DNA of 64,000 bases, taken from positions 7,377,357 through 7,441,356 of the forward strand of contig NC_081340.1 of assembly GCF_022539665.2 (NCBI RefSeq), in the 5' to 3' direction. Position numbers and translations under genes: made by a program. Below, in pieces: positions 49,442-63,573 of the stretch (position 1 is the first letter of the stretch; every line of letters starts with the position of its first letter). Under the pieces are notes generated by a model. It made no database searches and was not told where the DNA came from. It worked only from the letters and a program-made list of their open reading frames with translations. The DNA is from Daphnia carinata. Lineage: Eukaryota > Arthropoda > Branchiopoda > Diplostraca > Daphniidae.

Positions 49442-52400
49442 TTTTAAAGTGACACGGAGGTCAATAAAGGCTTTGTTTAGGTTTTTTCTTGCACATCCAT
49501 TTGTCTAAGCCCACACACACACATACAGACACACTGTTGCCAGGTGAACAACCGATGTAAACAGACCACCCATAGAGTGACAGATAGTTTTACTGGAAGA
49601 TGCGCAATTCTTTTATTTTTTTCCCCTTGAAAAAATCGCCAAGCAGAACCACAATAATAACACAAAAGTTTCAGTGATCTCCCTATCACGTGCGATACGG
49701 GCTGAGCAGGATGAAATGTGAAGTAACCGATACTTTTTTTTTTTTCTTTTTCCTTTCTTCGTTTTCCCACCGTGGCGATGTTTTCACATGGTCTTACCGC
49801 AGCATATTTTTTTTTTGTAGTTTTATTTTATTTTTTAAATACTACATCCATGTGTCTACCGGCAGAAAAGAGAACAATAGTGTAGAAGGGAGTCGTACCA
49901 ATAAATCTTTCCACTCGAGTGCAGATCAGATTCGCCGATTCCCGCGTCTTTGCAGCTTAACCATGTGACGCGACGCGCAGCAAAAGCCTAACTTGTTGTA
50001 TTATTACGTCGTGATGTGACCGTAATCGGACAAAGAAAAAAAAAAAAGAAAGGAAAGTCACCAATGTTTCTGCTGTGGGAACTTCTCCCCCGTCCTGTAC
50101 AAAGTTAGCGAGCGTGATCGCGTGCGGCTTCCATTTGCGATCGATGATTTTGGTTATTCGATTCGACATTCGATTGTCGATTGCAGTAATAACGCGTGTG
50201 AGAAAAGAGGAGCAACGTGTGGTGACAATGGAGTCACGGTGTGGGGCAAGGATTTCGACAAATGCCACACAGCGACGAGGACACGTTGGTCATCTCGTTG
50301 GGAACTTGTTTCGTGATTTCTAACTTTAACCGTAATCTTGAAGTGACAACTGATAACGTTTATTGATGGATGGTAATCATGCGCGCATCGCCAAATGTGT
50401 GTTCCTTCTCTTTAAGAAGCCGATGAAGTTTCTCTCGTTTCTCTGCGCTCTGTTTACCCAAATTCCGCGACCGCTCCCCTTGTCCGTCAAGAAAACCTTG
50501 CCACTCTTGGACGAAGAGAAAATTACTGAGAAAATAACATCACAATCAAAATGTGTTGCGTTCCCTTTAATTTCTTTCTTGTAATTTTCTTGGTATTATT
50601 TTTTTTTCTCTTTTTTTTTTTTTTTATTTTTAACGGATCGGGTTCGTTTGCGGTTCGTGAACGTGATTTATACTGACAAAACAAAATAAAAAAAAAAAGA
50701 AGCGGACGATTTGAACGAGAAGACGAGATAAGATAAGGAACGAAAAACAATGGGCATATCCATTACTCTTTTCTTTAATGGGGCCAGATACTATAGTCGG
50801 ATAGTAGTTAGGAACAGTTGGACTAGATTACGCAATTGGCGCGTTTCTCTTCGTTGAATGTTTATTTTTTTCTTTTTCCACTGTTGGACGCGCGCGGTCC
50901 TGCTGGCCCTGGCCAATAACGGAACCTAGCCGATCGCCTTCTTTTTGTTTGCATCGTTTTGTGCGTTCCACCTGGCTAGCGAATGGCTCTTCACCTTTTT
51001 TCTTTTTTTTTTTTTTTTTTTCTTCCTTTTTATCCCGTTTGTTTTATTTTTTCTTATATTATTACCCTCCGAGTGAGTGGTACTGCTTATATGCAGTCCG
51101 GTTACTCCAGGTAATCAACGTTTTCAACGGGATTTCAACTATTTTTTTTTTTTTTTTTTTGCAGAATAAAATGTCTGATATATCGTTACTTGATTCCTTT
51201 GAAATGTTGACGTAAAAAAAAAAATGGTGAAAAGGGAATTTGACAAACGAATAGAAGAATACTTCTTTCGTTTTCCTGCCTCTTTTGCCTCCACTTTTTT
51301 ATTATTATTTTTTTAAAATGTGGTTAGGAAATGTAACGAGCGATAGACACATACCTAACTAGGTAGCTACTGCTTTGTAGCCATGGATACACCAGAAAGC
51401 TAACCCGATAGGCACTCGCACATATACGGGAGCTATTTATGAATAATAAATGCAGTTGTGATGGCATTTTGGAATGTCGTAGCTTTTTCTTCTTGCGCTA
51501 TTCGTATCTCTTTTATTTTTATTATTATTATTTTTTTTAAACCCGGTTCGTTTTTGTGGCTAAACTTGTGGACAAAGATTGAAATTCTACTTAACCAAAT
51601 TGTCGATGTGAGACGAGAGCAGGTCGTTGGGTCAGTCGTTTGGCTTTAGTCGACCAGTTGAACAACACCTGAATAATTTTTCGTGGCCCCCTTTTTTTTT
51701 TTTTTTGAGCTGCCGGAATGGAATGGGCCGTAGATGGGAGATTGAATATGATGACCGTAGATGGGGCGTAGAGGTAAGACCTCGAAAAAGAGAGAAACAA
51801 AAAAAAAACCAGAGAGGAAAAGAAGAAAAAAATGATGCCCATCAACGGCCGGGCCATTCGTTTTACCTTTCATCTCTGGCCGTTTACTTATAGGAAAAAT
51901 CGTTATTTCTATAAGATGGTGGATGGCTAATAAATCACTTTTTCTCGCTATCGTCATTGTCTCTTCGTGACGACGAGGACGTCGGCGTCGCTTGTTGTTT
52001 CCCTCTCTTTCCATCATCATCACTGTTTTCCATTATTCTGAATACTGATTTTTTTTTTCTCAACGTTGCGATTGATCACGCTCGGACTGCTGACCAAAAT
52101 TAGAAAATAAAGGTCTTTCCCTTTCTTTTCATTTTTATTTTTTTTCCTCCCCTTTCGTCATCCCCTTCTTTTTTTTTTTCGTGTGTCTTTGGTTGGATTC
52201 ACGCGGGACCCAATGAGGGTTTTTTTTTTATTTTTATTTTCTTTGGTCCCATCCATTGGTGATTGTATACGGCGCTATCGGCACTTTTTTATTTATTTAT
52301 TTTTTTCTTTTTCGAGTCTTGAAAGAACAAAACAGGAGCAACAAGGGACCAGTTGGTCGGTTAGTTAGTTCTTTTATTTTGTTGTCGTTATATAGTGTCC

Positions 52401-53036
52401 GGCTGGTTGCAACGGGCCAGCCGTCAGTTGGCCACCATCCACCTTGAGAGTAACAACAATACTCGGCACACACGCAAAACGAGGCATTTATTTCATATCC
52501 TTTTTTTTTTTTTTTCACGATCGAATTCCAGCGTTTATGCAGTGCAGCGACTCGCACCTGTTGCTTTACCCATTTACAAAGAGACCAATAACAAAAAAAA
52601 CAAAACAAATTTGTACATTATTTTTTTTTTAGTGCGTTAACGGACTAGTCAGGTGCAAATACGTTGTGCGTCTGTTTGCATTGGTGTGTCGGCGGTGCTG
52701 GTTATCGGGGTGGTTCAGTGTCTGTGAGCGTGTTTCGTGGGCGCTAATTTTTTTTTGGGGGGAAGGGGGGGAGTTAAATTCCTTTTTTAAAAAGGGAAAA
52801 TTATTTGCTGTGTCTGTCTGCCGGTGTGTGCGCGTTCGTTCAGAGAGTCTGAGTCGACCGTCAGCCCCCGCGGCCACACGCACTCACGCACCTCTCCATC
52901 ACGGCTGCTGCCCGCTGAAAAGAAAACTTTGTTGTGTTTGATAGATAAATCTTTTTTTTTTTTTTTTTGATTTGGCTTGCGTTGCGTTCACTCGTGAAAT
53001 CGTCGTGACCGTTAGTTGTTAATATTATTGTGTACT
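49442..53036. other. Tract-rich region, no gene supported
   Basis: About 3.6 kb rich in T and A runs. It includes the promoter of the upstream minus-strand orphan near 49450. A GC-richer stretch at 52640-52930 directly precedes the exon at 53037 and is probably its 5'UTR and promoter, with initiator-like TTCAGTGT and TTCAGAG elements. A Cys-containing open frame at 50122 is not convincing. Confidence 0.5.
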
Positions 53037-53088
53037 ATGCTGTACAAAAACTCGACCGAGCCGCCCGTTCCCCCAACAGCACCAGCAG
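53037..53088 (+). CDS. Probable first coding exon of a plus-strand gene, 3' partial
   Basis: I do not recognise the gene. The exon starts with ATG after a GC-rich leader and encodes MLYKNSTEPPVPPTAPA plus one base. It ends at a CAG|GTAAAA donor immediately followed by a poly-A tract. The peptide is Pro-rich, as in the disordered N-terminus of a regulatory protein. Downstream exons would lie across the 11 kb to the right edge or beyond. Two candidates are listed (53819, 62200). Upstream composition changes and the good donor are the only evidence for it. Confidence 0.4.
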
Positions 53089-53818
53089 GTAAAAAAAAAA
53101 AAAAAAAAAAAAAAGATTTTATTTTTTTTTTTTTCTTGTTTTGTTTTCCCTGGGCGGAAGGTACCGTACTTTTCACACACTGGCCGTTGTACAAAGCTTA
53201 ATAAAATCTGATATTTTATTGACGAGACGTGATGAAATAACAAACGAATAAAAAGCGACTGACGCGCAAAGAGCTGGCGGTGCGCAGGGAAAGGGTTGCA
53301 GGAAATTAAAAGTCACTTGAATAATGCGATTTCCGGTGGATTTAATGTTCATCACAACACTAAACGCGTTGCTTAGTTTATTTTTTTTAATGTCTGCCGA
53401 ATTGTTTACGTCCCGACAAATTCATTTTCAAACGAAGCGACATCGAATATTGGAAATCAATTGTGGCAGCAGGCGATATTGTTATCATCCGTGTGAATTT
53501 TTGTTTTTTTTGTTCCATGTATTTTCACGTATCCATGCGACACGCGTGAAACAAGCCGATTGCAACTGTCGGGGTTTTTCCCTATTGTATTGAATTTTTT
53601 TTCCCGAAGCGAACGTTTGTGAACGGGGTCGTCCGAAGTCTCAGTTTTCACGGCCTGTTGCTAATTACGCATCACCCCTTGTAGTCATCAGTGTGCCGAC
53701 CACACGATGCGACTTTTTCTTGGTGCCATTGAAAAATTTTATTTTCTGTTTATCATCTCCTTCTCCATTGTTTTCAAAAGCTACTTTTTATTTTTGCGTC
53801 AAAGAATGTACCACACAG

Positions 53819-53859
53819 GTGGAGGCGCGCTCTTACAATTTGTGAGAGGTGGTCATCAG
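53819..53859 (+). other. Candidate second exon (41 bases)
   Basis: It is bounded by a pyrimidine-containing acceptor (CACACAG) and a CAG|GTAGGA donor. It continues the exon at 53037 in phase, encoding GGGALLQFVRGGHQ and ending at phase 0. The peptide is not recognised. A 41-base exon is easily produced by chance, so this is tentative. Confidence 0.3.
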
Positions 53860-54125
53860 GTAGGAAATGGAGACGTACACATTGTACGTGTGTGCTATTC
53901 ATTTTGATGCCAGGCTGTTAGAAAAGAGAGGCCGCCCACTTTCCAAACCTTTCAAACTTCACTCTACCGGAGTAGTTGTTTTGAGAGTTACTCTCATTTT
54001 ATTGTCCCCCCCCCCCCCATCCCTTTTCTCTCTGAGATGAGTAAATACCAACACGAATGAGCAAGACAAATCTCTTTGAAGGCAGTAATGTGAAATAGAA
54101 GATACAACGACCTGCACTAGCGGCT

Positions 54126-54127
<2 letters not shown>

Positions 54128-54163
<36 letters not shown>
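54128..54163. repeat. Poly-T tract, 36 bases
   Basis: The longest uninterrupted homopolymer I found in the window. The next is a T33 run at 56529-56561. Neither is flanked by recognisable retroelement sequence or an obvious target-site duplication. Confidence 0.95.
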
Positions 54164-54164
<1 letters not shown>

Positions 54165-56527
54165 ACTGGCCCGCTATGCAAATGCATTTCTTACTTTTTT
54201 GTAGTATCCATCCCCTCCCGAAAGAACAACTATGTATTTTTTTTTTTTCTTTCGGTTATTGTTGTTGATAATATTACCCTGTCGTGAGAACATTGTCAAA
54301 TGTACTTGCTTCTTCAACAACAACAACAACAAAAATATTCACATGGAATCCTTCAAAAGAGGAAAGGATACATTTCTTCCTTGTTCTGTTGCGGTCCTTA
54401 GTTTGTTTGTTTTTCACGCGGCTCTGTCATGCGCGCACCCATCAACTCTTGTCACCTGTCCAGCAAGACATTCGTTGCGTTTCGAATGGGCGGTATAGTC
54501 AGTCAGTCTCTGGTACCACCTGCTTTTACCTAGAAGATATGGGGGGAGGAGTGAACATCAAAGATGTAAAAAAAAAACAAAAACGGAAAACTAGCGTCCA
54601 TCACAAATCTTTAGGGCTATTCCCCAACTTCTATTTTTTGTTTTTTTGTTTTTTGTTTTTTTTGCGCAACCAAATTTAGATATTTAACAGGATATAGTTG
54701 TTGGCTGTATGTCGAGAAGAAACAAACGGTTCGTGTAATGCTAAATAGTGGAAAGTCGTCGACCGACTGGAACATTTTGCTGCCGTGTTTCGACATACTT
54801 GAACGAGAGAGAGAGAGAGAGATAGAAAAGGTCGAAAGGTGTACGCTACTAGCGTATGCATTTGTAAACTGGCATGACGTTAGTACCTGTTTTGTTTGTT
54901 CTGTTTTCTATTATTATTTTTTTCTTTTTTTCAATTGATTTTTCTTTTTGTTACGGAACTTTTTTTTTTTTTTTTTTTTTGTTTTGTTTTGTTTTTAATG
55001 ATGTGCGCGCCACACATTTCCTGCTCGACTGGTAAATGAGAGAAACCTCCTAAACCTGTCGAACGTGTTGTTTTTTTTTTTTTTTTTTTTTTTTTGGTCC
55101 GGGTGTCGACGACTTCCTCTCACCCACATTGCCAAACAAAAAAAAAAAAAGGGACAAATTGTAAAGAACTCGAAAATGTGCAATATAGGACGGAGATAAT
55201 GTCAGCAACATGTAAACAATGAAATAAAATAAAAAAAGGAGGGAGAAGGAAAACTGGCTGTGTTGCAGTTCAAAAACACGTATGTAAGGTTGATGTGTGT
55301 ATGCTGCGGTAGGGAGAAAGAGGTTGATGGCATTTGTTTTCTCTGGTTCTTCTTTCTCACTGTTCCCGTTTCTCGCTAACAAAAAAAAAACAAAAACAAA
55401 AAAGCAACAACTTGGATGTGATTTAGTATTGGACGGATGGATGAGGCGGGTGGGAGTTTTTGAACGTCGATGGGGTTCGGCGTACTTTGGACGTGACCGC
55501 TAAATCACCTCACGAACGGTAGCAAAAATGGAATCAAAGAAAGAAGAAAAAAAAAAATAGACGATCGAAATCGTCATCTCGTCGATTCAGCTTTGTCAGT
55601 TCGCTTTGAAATCAACAATGCGCAAAAAAAAAAAAACAAAAAAAAAAAACTGCACAAAGGATCTGCTGTTTTGTTTTAGATGTAATCCGAATTGGGGCCT
55701 CCCACTTGGTTTCCATTCTTGAATTCTTTCTTGTTGTTTGTTTTTACAATCTGGTTTTCGTGTAACATTTTTTTTTAATCGGCAAATTTTTATCTGGCAG
55801 TCACGACAATGCTGTCCGGTCGTGTCCGCTTGATTGTTATTTGTACTAGAGCTCGTTGACCGGCGATTATTTAAAACAAAATATGAACGGCTCGTTCTAG
55901 GGTCGTAAACTTCTGATTCGCCTTCTGCTTTTTTTCAAATAGCAATTGACTATAGGCATGTGCTTGCACTTGAAAACGAAGGACAGGAGAATCCCCCCCC
56001 CCCCCCCCGTATACGGCATTTCCCCTGATAAAAAAAAAAGGAAAACAACAGTCATAAAACTTGAAAGAAAAAGACCACAAAAGAAAATAATTTTCGCCCC
56101 GTTTCCTGTTCTCTTTGGGGACGGAAAAGTAACCGAACTTTAGCGCACGTTCTCCCATCTTTTTGTCGTAGCCCGACCATAAACGACTCCATTAAATCGG
56201 TCCCCTTTTTTTTTTTTTGTTCTTTGTATCGATGAAAGAAGAAGAAGAAAAAAAAAAAAAGTTTGAATGATCGCATTTATTTTTAGAAGGCAATTTGATA
56301 AGGGAACAAAAGAAATTGGTTTGTGCAATCATGAGGCAGCAAAACGACTGGAACGCTCGGCCTTCACGGTGCTCGTAATTTTTCTGTCGAACAAAGTCAA
56401 CTTTTTTTTTTTTTTTTTTTCCTTTTTATTGGCTTTTTTTTTTCAAATAAATAAATGTTGAACAAAAATGAGTTTCGGGCATTACGCAGCGTGATATCCG
56501 ATCGTCGCACGCTTCCGTCCTCTTCTC

Positions 56528-56528
<1 letters not shown>

Positions 56529-56561
<33 letters not shown>
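56529..56561. repeat. Poly-T tract, 33 bases
   Basis: An uninterrupted T run in the right flank, followed by TAATAAAT. On the minus strand it reads as a long A tract. No retroelement body is visible next to it. Confidence 0.95.
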
Positions 56562-56565
<4 letters not shown>

Positions 56566-57183
56566 AATTTCCAACCTTCGCAACCGCGCGCAATCAGTCG
56601 AAACCAATCAACGATGATGTTCGGGGGCACTAACCCATTATCAAAGACCATCTTGAATAAAGAGCGGAACTACTATCACCGTCATGTCAAACCGATTCAT
56701 TTATTATTTTTTTTTTCTTTTGTTTTGTTTTTTTCTGCCATCAATTGCGTTTCATCATTTTGTTGGCACTTGATTGTTGCCGGTGGAAACTCGCCATCTC
56801 ATCAAAAGCCTTTTTTTTTCCCCCTTGAATGAAAGGTGCAATCAATCATTTGAGCGTCTAAAACTTTGTCGTCGTGTTAAGGGGTCAAGCAATTGTTTTT
56901 TTTTTTTTACCCTCACGTTTTCCTTCTTGCCATTCAATATTTTTGTCGGGACGGGCGGATGAAGGGGAGGATTTAAAGAGTACCAAGTTCGTAAAGGTTA
57001 GAGGGCGGCAGACTGTCGAAAAAAAAATAAGCGACAATTCACGTCTCTCTACCAGAAAACGAAAGGGAAAATGTTTAGGCCTTTCCGTGTGACCTCTGTG
57101 TGTGTGTGTGTTTTTTTTTTCTTTTCAATTCTTTCACTCTCATTATTTTTCTATCCCTGTTATTGTGTCAGCAGGACCTTTAA

Positions 57184-57201
57184 AATATATATATATATAT
57201 A
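57184..57201. repeat. (TA)n microsatellite
   Basis: A short AT dinucleotide run in the right flank. Confidence 0.9.
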
Positions 57202-57677
57202 GAGGAAAAATGGAATCGAAAGAAACCAAAGATATCGTGCGCAAAACTGAACGGAAACGTCTAAAAAGAAAATAATATTTTGGAAATATTATTTGTTTTG
57301 AAGCGAGGGCTTGGCCTTGTATGGTTTATGGATCTTTGCGTCTCTCATAGTGGCTTTAGTTGTTGTTGTTGTACAACTACAAGTGGATATAACTCGTCTT
57401 CTTCGTCTCTCATTCGAAATAGCCGCCGTGCATGCCAAACCCTTTTTTTTTTTTTTTTCCCTTCGTTTTCCTTCTGCGATATTATGCAGTTACGTAGATC
57501 TGCATTCCGCTGACGTCATGACATGGAGCTCGAAGGCGAGAAGGAACGGGACACAACGAAGACGTGAAGACAGGCGGGAGGAGGGAGAAAAAAAATGGGT
57601 TAATTAGATTCCGAAGAACCTTGTGGTAGATTCGCTCAAAATGTTTTTTTTTTTTTTTCCTCCAGATGTAGAGAGAT

Positions 57678-57681
<4 letters not shown>

Positions 57682-57710
<29 letters not shown>
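57682..57710. repeat. (GA)n microsatellite
   Basis: A GA dinucleotide run of about 29 bases, just downstream of a T15 tract. Confidence 0.95.
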
Positions 57711-60700
57711 CGGAATGATGGAAGAAGAAGGGCATAAGCAAATAGCGAAAACACGAATAGACTTGCGCGTTTTTATGGCTTTGAAAATATATTCCGCCTG
57801 GCCATCAGTCTGGTCCCCCCACCCACCCACCCCCCACCCCACCGTTCGCCACTCTTTCTTTGGGCATCTGCTCATTTTTTTATTTTCGACAGGTTTTTTT
57901 TTCTTTTCTTTCAGAGAAAGAAAAAGGGAAAAAAAAAATCCGCATGGCCTCTGTCCGATTTTGGACGTCAATAATGACGAGCTGAGCCTATATGGAAATC
58001 TGTAAATACTTTGCATGTAGGACGTAACTTTCTCCCGTTTTTTTTGTTTTTTATCTTTATTTACCACATGGGCAACGAAGTAGAGAGAAGGGATAAGAAA
58101 ACATGGTAAAAATAGTGTTTTCGGTTTTTGTCTTGAACCACCACGCGCTCCCAATCATGAACCGTCAAACCCGAAAAGGGCCGGATTGAATGCACGGCCG
58201 CGCACCACCTCGATCCGCTCTGCCTCACGCGTTCCCCCCTGTTCAAACGTCATCAATCAAATGGAAATTCGAATGAGAAGCTGGAGAGAAACAAAAGACA
58301 CAACAATTCGTTCAACAATCCCCAAAAAAAAAAAAAAAAAAATTGAACTAAAGAATTTATTCAAAAAAAAAATAAACAAAACAAAAAAAAAAAAAAATGG
58401 AAGAAAATGGTGAAAAGTTCTTATTCGTGCGCCGTCCAAAAACGCGAGAAAGGAAAGAGAGAGAAAAATTTTGTGAAACACGCAGTCCGGCGTGTTGACG
58501 TGCGCGAGGTGTTTTTTTTTTTTTTTTTTTCGCTCCGTTCCGGATGATGAATCCACCGTTGAACGTTCAAAATACATACACAGGTGTGTGTGTAATAAAA
58601 CAAAAAAAAAAAAAAAACACAAAATGGGGGAGAAATGAAAGTAGTCTATACCTTAGGAATTCTAGACGAAATCATCCATCACACAGAGCGCCATGGATAG
58701 CGAATTTTTCCCTGTTTCATACGGGTCACACGTTGCCCAGGGACGCGGTCATCCCGAAGTTGTTTTTCTAAACTCATATTTTAATGATGACATTGTGATT
58801 CATCAATTGGTCAGTGGCGATTTTTGTTTTTGTTTTTGTTTTTTTGTTTTTGTCTCTCGCAAAAAATGTAAAGAATAACTAAAATTTGACACACGTTAGT
58901 CACGAAATAGCGAAGCAAATAATTGACGAGCTAAAATGTTTAAAGAAAAAAAATTCCTGGCCAGTCACGCTGTTCTTTTTTTTTTTTTTTTTTTTTAACC
59001 ATTATTCCCGTCCGTTTTTCTGCTCAATCACCCAGCAGCATTGTTCTCCTTTCTCTTCCGTCTCTTCCATTTATTCCTTCCAATTTTTTTTTTATTTTTA
59101 TTTGATGCGCTCGCTTTGTGGTTGTTTCCATCATCTTCGATGGCTGAAGTGTGTTCGTCTATCCAGGGCACACACACACACACACCAGTTCCATAAATGC
59201 CATTCATTCATTCCCCCCGTATCGTTTTTATCGTGAACAATCAAAATCGCAAAAAAAAAAAATCAAATCAAATCAAATCAAATACAGTCTTTTATATATT
59301 GCCCATACGGGTTCATCGTTAGCCGAAAGACGTACAAATGTCGTGAGTTTAAGAAAAAAAAAAAAATAAAAATAAAAATGATTGTGTTCGTGTAACATAC
59401 CTTCAATGCAACAAGTTTTGCATAATGCGGTTGGGGAGAAAGACGTCCGTTCGAGTTGAACGAACTCGCAATTGATTGAGGTAGTTGCGAACAGATTGAT
59501 TATGTTTAAGCAAAAGTCTGTTTTTTTTTTGTTTTTTTTTAACGAACGATTTTAAAGAGACATGTGAAATAATTTGAGGGGGGACGGGGTGAAAGAGCCT
59601 TGCAGCCGGAGACCGCACGTCTATTTTTTGATCGCTTGTCAAAGGAAACTGGTTGAACCACATCCGCGTTTCGTTCGCTAGGGGGGAGGAATAGCAGCGG
59701 ATGATGAGCGTCTATTGGTGTGTGTGTGTGTGTCTATGTCAATGACGTGGGATCCAGCAGGTTCTTTCTTTTCCATTCTCATTTTCACGAAACGAAAAAA
59801 AAAAAAAGCGAAATTTTCTTGTTCATTTTTTTCCCGTTGAATTGCCGCAATTCTTTTGGCTCGTCGTCCCTTTTTTTTTTTTTTTTTTTTTTTCATCGTT
59901 CACAAAATTTGGCAACAAACTCCTGCAGCCGTGTGATTTAAATCGTAGCGGGGCGCTGGCCAAGGGTCGACACAAAATCATATCTGTTGATTTTTTAATT
60001 ACCTGACCGAGTTAAAGACCGACATTTTCGTCGACCTCTTTTTTTTTTTTTTTTTTTTTTTTTTCGTGAACCGGCGGTTGGTGTGATGATGACAGGACAC
60101 TCACGTACGCTTGTAGGTCTCATTAGTCATTTACAACCGGCGCCGCTGTATATTTCATTCATTTTCATTTCGTTTTTTTTTTTTTTCTTTCTTTTTGAAG
60201 AGGCACTTAAAAAAAAAAAAAAAAACGATTTTCATCTTTTGAAGTTCTGACTTTTTTTTTCCCCATTTTCGTGTGAGCACCACGGCGCGATCGTGTATGT
60301 TTAACGAGACATGTCCAATTGAAATTGAAAGTTGCGACAGGTGCCGACATCCACCTGAGCAAATTTTGATTTTAAAAATCCTGTAGTGGTTTTTTCCCTT
60401 TTTTTTTTTTTTTATTATTTGACATTGAGCCAACGTTATTTCCAAGCATAGACGAGGCATCTTTTTTTTTTTTTTTTTTTTTTTTATATTTTTCCCGTTC
60501 ATTCGTGCGGAATTGCCCCGGACACGAGTAACAGACGGGAGCACTCGAGGGCTTCTTTCTTAAACAAATTTTTGATGAACATTTTTGTATTTTTGTATTT
60601 TTTTTTAAGGACGGGACAGCAAAACAACAACGGTAGTTTCCGACGCCCTGTAGGTACAACAACAAATTGTTCTTTTTTCTTGTTGTTGTTGTTGTTGTAC

Positions 60701-62199
60701 GTACACTTTCCCTTGAAAAGCAACTGCACCTTGTAACGTTGTTTATTCGTGGAATGTTTTAGATGAAAGAAAAGCATTTGAAAAGCAAGGAAGAAAAGAA
60801 TGGACCAAATACTCGGCACATTCTTTTCTAAAATCTTACCGAGAAATAAGAAAACATTTCTTTTAAAAAGGGGAGAGGGGGGGGGGGGGGAGAAACAAAT
60901 GACGAGCAGGAAAACGATAGCGATGACATTGCGTCGGAGATGTTGCCGCCCGTTCGCATGTTCCAAAAAGTAAACGTGAAACAAGAGTGGCCGGAACGGC
61001 GGGAATCAAGTGGGCCAGCCGTGAATTTTATTTTATTTTATTTTTTTTTTCGCAACTCGGGCGCGTTGGTGGGTAACGAATCGCGAAGAAGTGCGATTGT
61101 ATGTACGCATAGAACCGGTAATGGTCTGTCAGCAATGGATGACTTTGTCTCAATTGAGAGAAGATGATCCTTCTTTTGCTGTGTTTACGTCATTCTCGCT
61201 TTGTGAATCACGTTGCACTGGTCAAGAAGATGTTCGAATGTTTTTCTCCTCATCTTCCATGTAAGGACGTGGCGTCAAGTCAAAGCCTATGCTAATTGTT
61301 TGCGTGTGCCTTCCTGCGTTTACATTGACGGGCTTCTCGAGCCCCGATCGTCATGCTAAATTGCTTCCAAGAAGAAGAAAAACGCATACAGGCCCAGAGG
61401 GGGTTACAGTACACACACATGTACAAGAGAAAAAGAGAGAGAAAAGAGCATGAGAGCCAGTCCTTTATAGCCGTTTCAACTCTACGTTTTTATATTTAAA
61501 GAAAAAAAAAAAGAAAAAAAAAAAAAAGAAAAGAAAAGAAAGGCTGAACTCGCCGGGAGTGGCCCACCAACAACAAGGGTCTCCTCCTTCTTCTACCCAG
61601 TATCAAAGAGGTTCTGTGCACAGTCGCTGTCGGGTCGTCGACGTGAGAGTTCGGTGTTTGTTGGGCGCTGCCTTCCGTGCACGGCGCAACTTAACCCCAA
61701 ACCTTTGAACCATTGCGTTTCGTGTTTTTGTTTTTGTTTTTTATTTGTGGATAATCATCATCACGAATCATCTGCGAGAAAAAAAATCGTGAGAGTGTAG
61801 ACTGTCAAGGCCGGCCCGTTTTCTTCAGTGTGTGTGTGTTTTCTTTTTTTTTTCGTGTGTGCCCCGTGAATTAAAAGTGCGCTCGTTAGTTGTTTGATAA
61901 CTTTGAAAAAAAACTACTGGTTTAGTGTCCCCCTGGTGACCTACTGTTTTGCTTTTCTTGAACAACATTTTTTTCTTTTTTTTCTTTTTTTTTTTTTTTA
62001 CCTGTTGATGACGGGCTGCGTGTAAGCCTTGAAAAACAGAAAGAGAAAATGGAACAAAACGGAGAGGATGAAACTCTGAATTCGACATCATCATCATGAG
62101 ATTTGTTGACAATCTGTTGGTCAATCAGATTCGTCCGTTATTTACTGCACCCACCTACTGCCTTGTCCCTCGCTTATTCCTCCGCCTACACCCGGCCAG

Positions 62200-62237
62200 A
62201 CGAGCCATGCCACACAAGTGGAGATCAGCGCCGATCG
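62200..62237 (+). other. Candidate exon (38 bases)
   Basis: A long pyrimidine-rich stretch (about 62155-62197) ends in CCAG and is followed by 38 bases with a CG|GTAAAT donor. Two of the reading phases are open. In the phase following 53859 it would encode TSHATQVEISADR. The splice-site context is good, but the peptide is not recognised and it could be a decoy. Confidence 0.28.
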
Positions 62238-62452
62238 GTAAATCATTAAGTCCAAACGCCTTGTTGCATCATCGGTATTTTATTTTATTTTATTTTTTTT
62301 AAAAGAACGAAATTATTCGAAACCGAAAAGCCAACGTGCGGTGTGCCAATAACGGGGGAAATATCCCGAAGGATCAGGGGGCGTTGCCACATGTTTTTTT
62401 TTTTTGTTTTTTTCATCTCTTTTCGCCTCGTCAAAATTCATCATTTTCTCCT

Positions 62453-62483
<31 letters not shown>

Positions 62484-62577
62484 GTTTCTTTCTTAATGCG
62501 AGAATTGTTGGTGTATACCTGGCCAACCACCTTAATGATAATGGAGCCGTTAATAACAAGATCATCATCAACGTAAT

Positions 62578-62611
<34 letters not shown>
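62578..62611. repeat. (GA)n microsatellite
   Basis: A GA dinucleotide run of about 34 bases in the right flank. Confidence 0.95.
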
Positions 62612-62614
<3 letters not shown>

Positions 62615-62777
62615 AAATGGCAGGAGGAAAAAAAAATCATCAAAAGAATAGGGTTAACAATAGAACAAAAGATGCGTCTATTTTCGGTTTGCGTGGATCC
62701 TCACGGAGGATCGTTTTTAAACGATCAATCGCGCGCAATGTCGTCGATTTCTCTTTGCTTGTGCAACTTTCCATTAC

Positions 62778-62803
<26 letters not shown>
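62778..62803. repeat. (GT)n microsatellite
   Basis: A GT dinucleotide run of 26 bases followed by imperfect TATGTG units. Confidence 0.95.
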
Positions 62804-62810
<7 letters not shown>

Positions 62811-63403
62811 TATGTGCGTGTGTTTAAGCGAAAGAAGAAACCCTTGCACCGGAGTAAATGGATTTACGTACACATTTCTCATGTCGCCTATTCAAAATGT
62901 AAAAAAAAAAAAAAAAAAACACGAAAATGGGGAACATGTTCGCCTGAGCTGCCCCCCCCCCCCCCATCGTGTGTTTACGTTAAAAGGTGCGGCCTGCCCC
63001 GATTTAAAGTCTTTTACAAATATTGTATTCGTTTTGTTTTTGTATTCTCATTTTGATTTGGATGGGTTCATTTGATTCTTTTATCAAACCTTTGAATTCA
63101 TTTTGTGTTCAGTATGTGTTGCAATAATTGGGAAGGGGGGGGGGAGCGCAATAGGCGCGTCGGAAGATTTTGCAGCGACTTTCACTTGTAACGTGTCGTG
63201 TTTCATTCCCTCTTGCGTCATCAAGAAGAAAAAAAATAAGCTTCTGACAAAAGAGAGAGAGAGAGAGAGAGAGAGAAATGGGCTTTTTCGCTTCCGGGAT
63301 TTATGGTAACATGATAGAGGATGACACTCGGGTGACGAAGCGTTGTGCGTGTCCTTCGACGTCTCTCACGCAACTTTGAACATCTCTTCTACAGGCGGAT
63401 AGA

Positions 63404-63573
<170 letters not shown>

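Noticed and set aside
50122-50316. Plus-strand frame with several cysteines resembling an EGF-like segment
   Set aside because: Cysteine spacing does not fit EGF, there are no clear splice sites, and the opposite strand is equally open.
54128-54163. Poly-T run as the tail of a processed pseudogene or SINE
   Set aside because: No element body or target-site duplication is visible next to it, and similar runs occur throughout both flanks.
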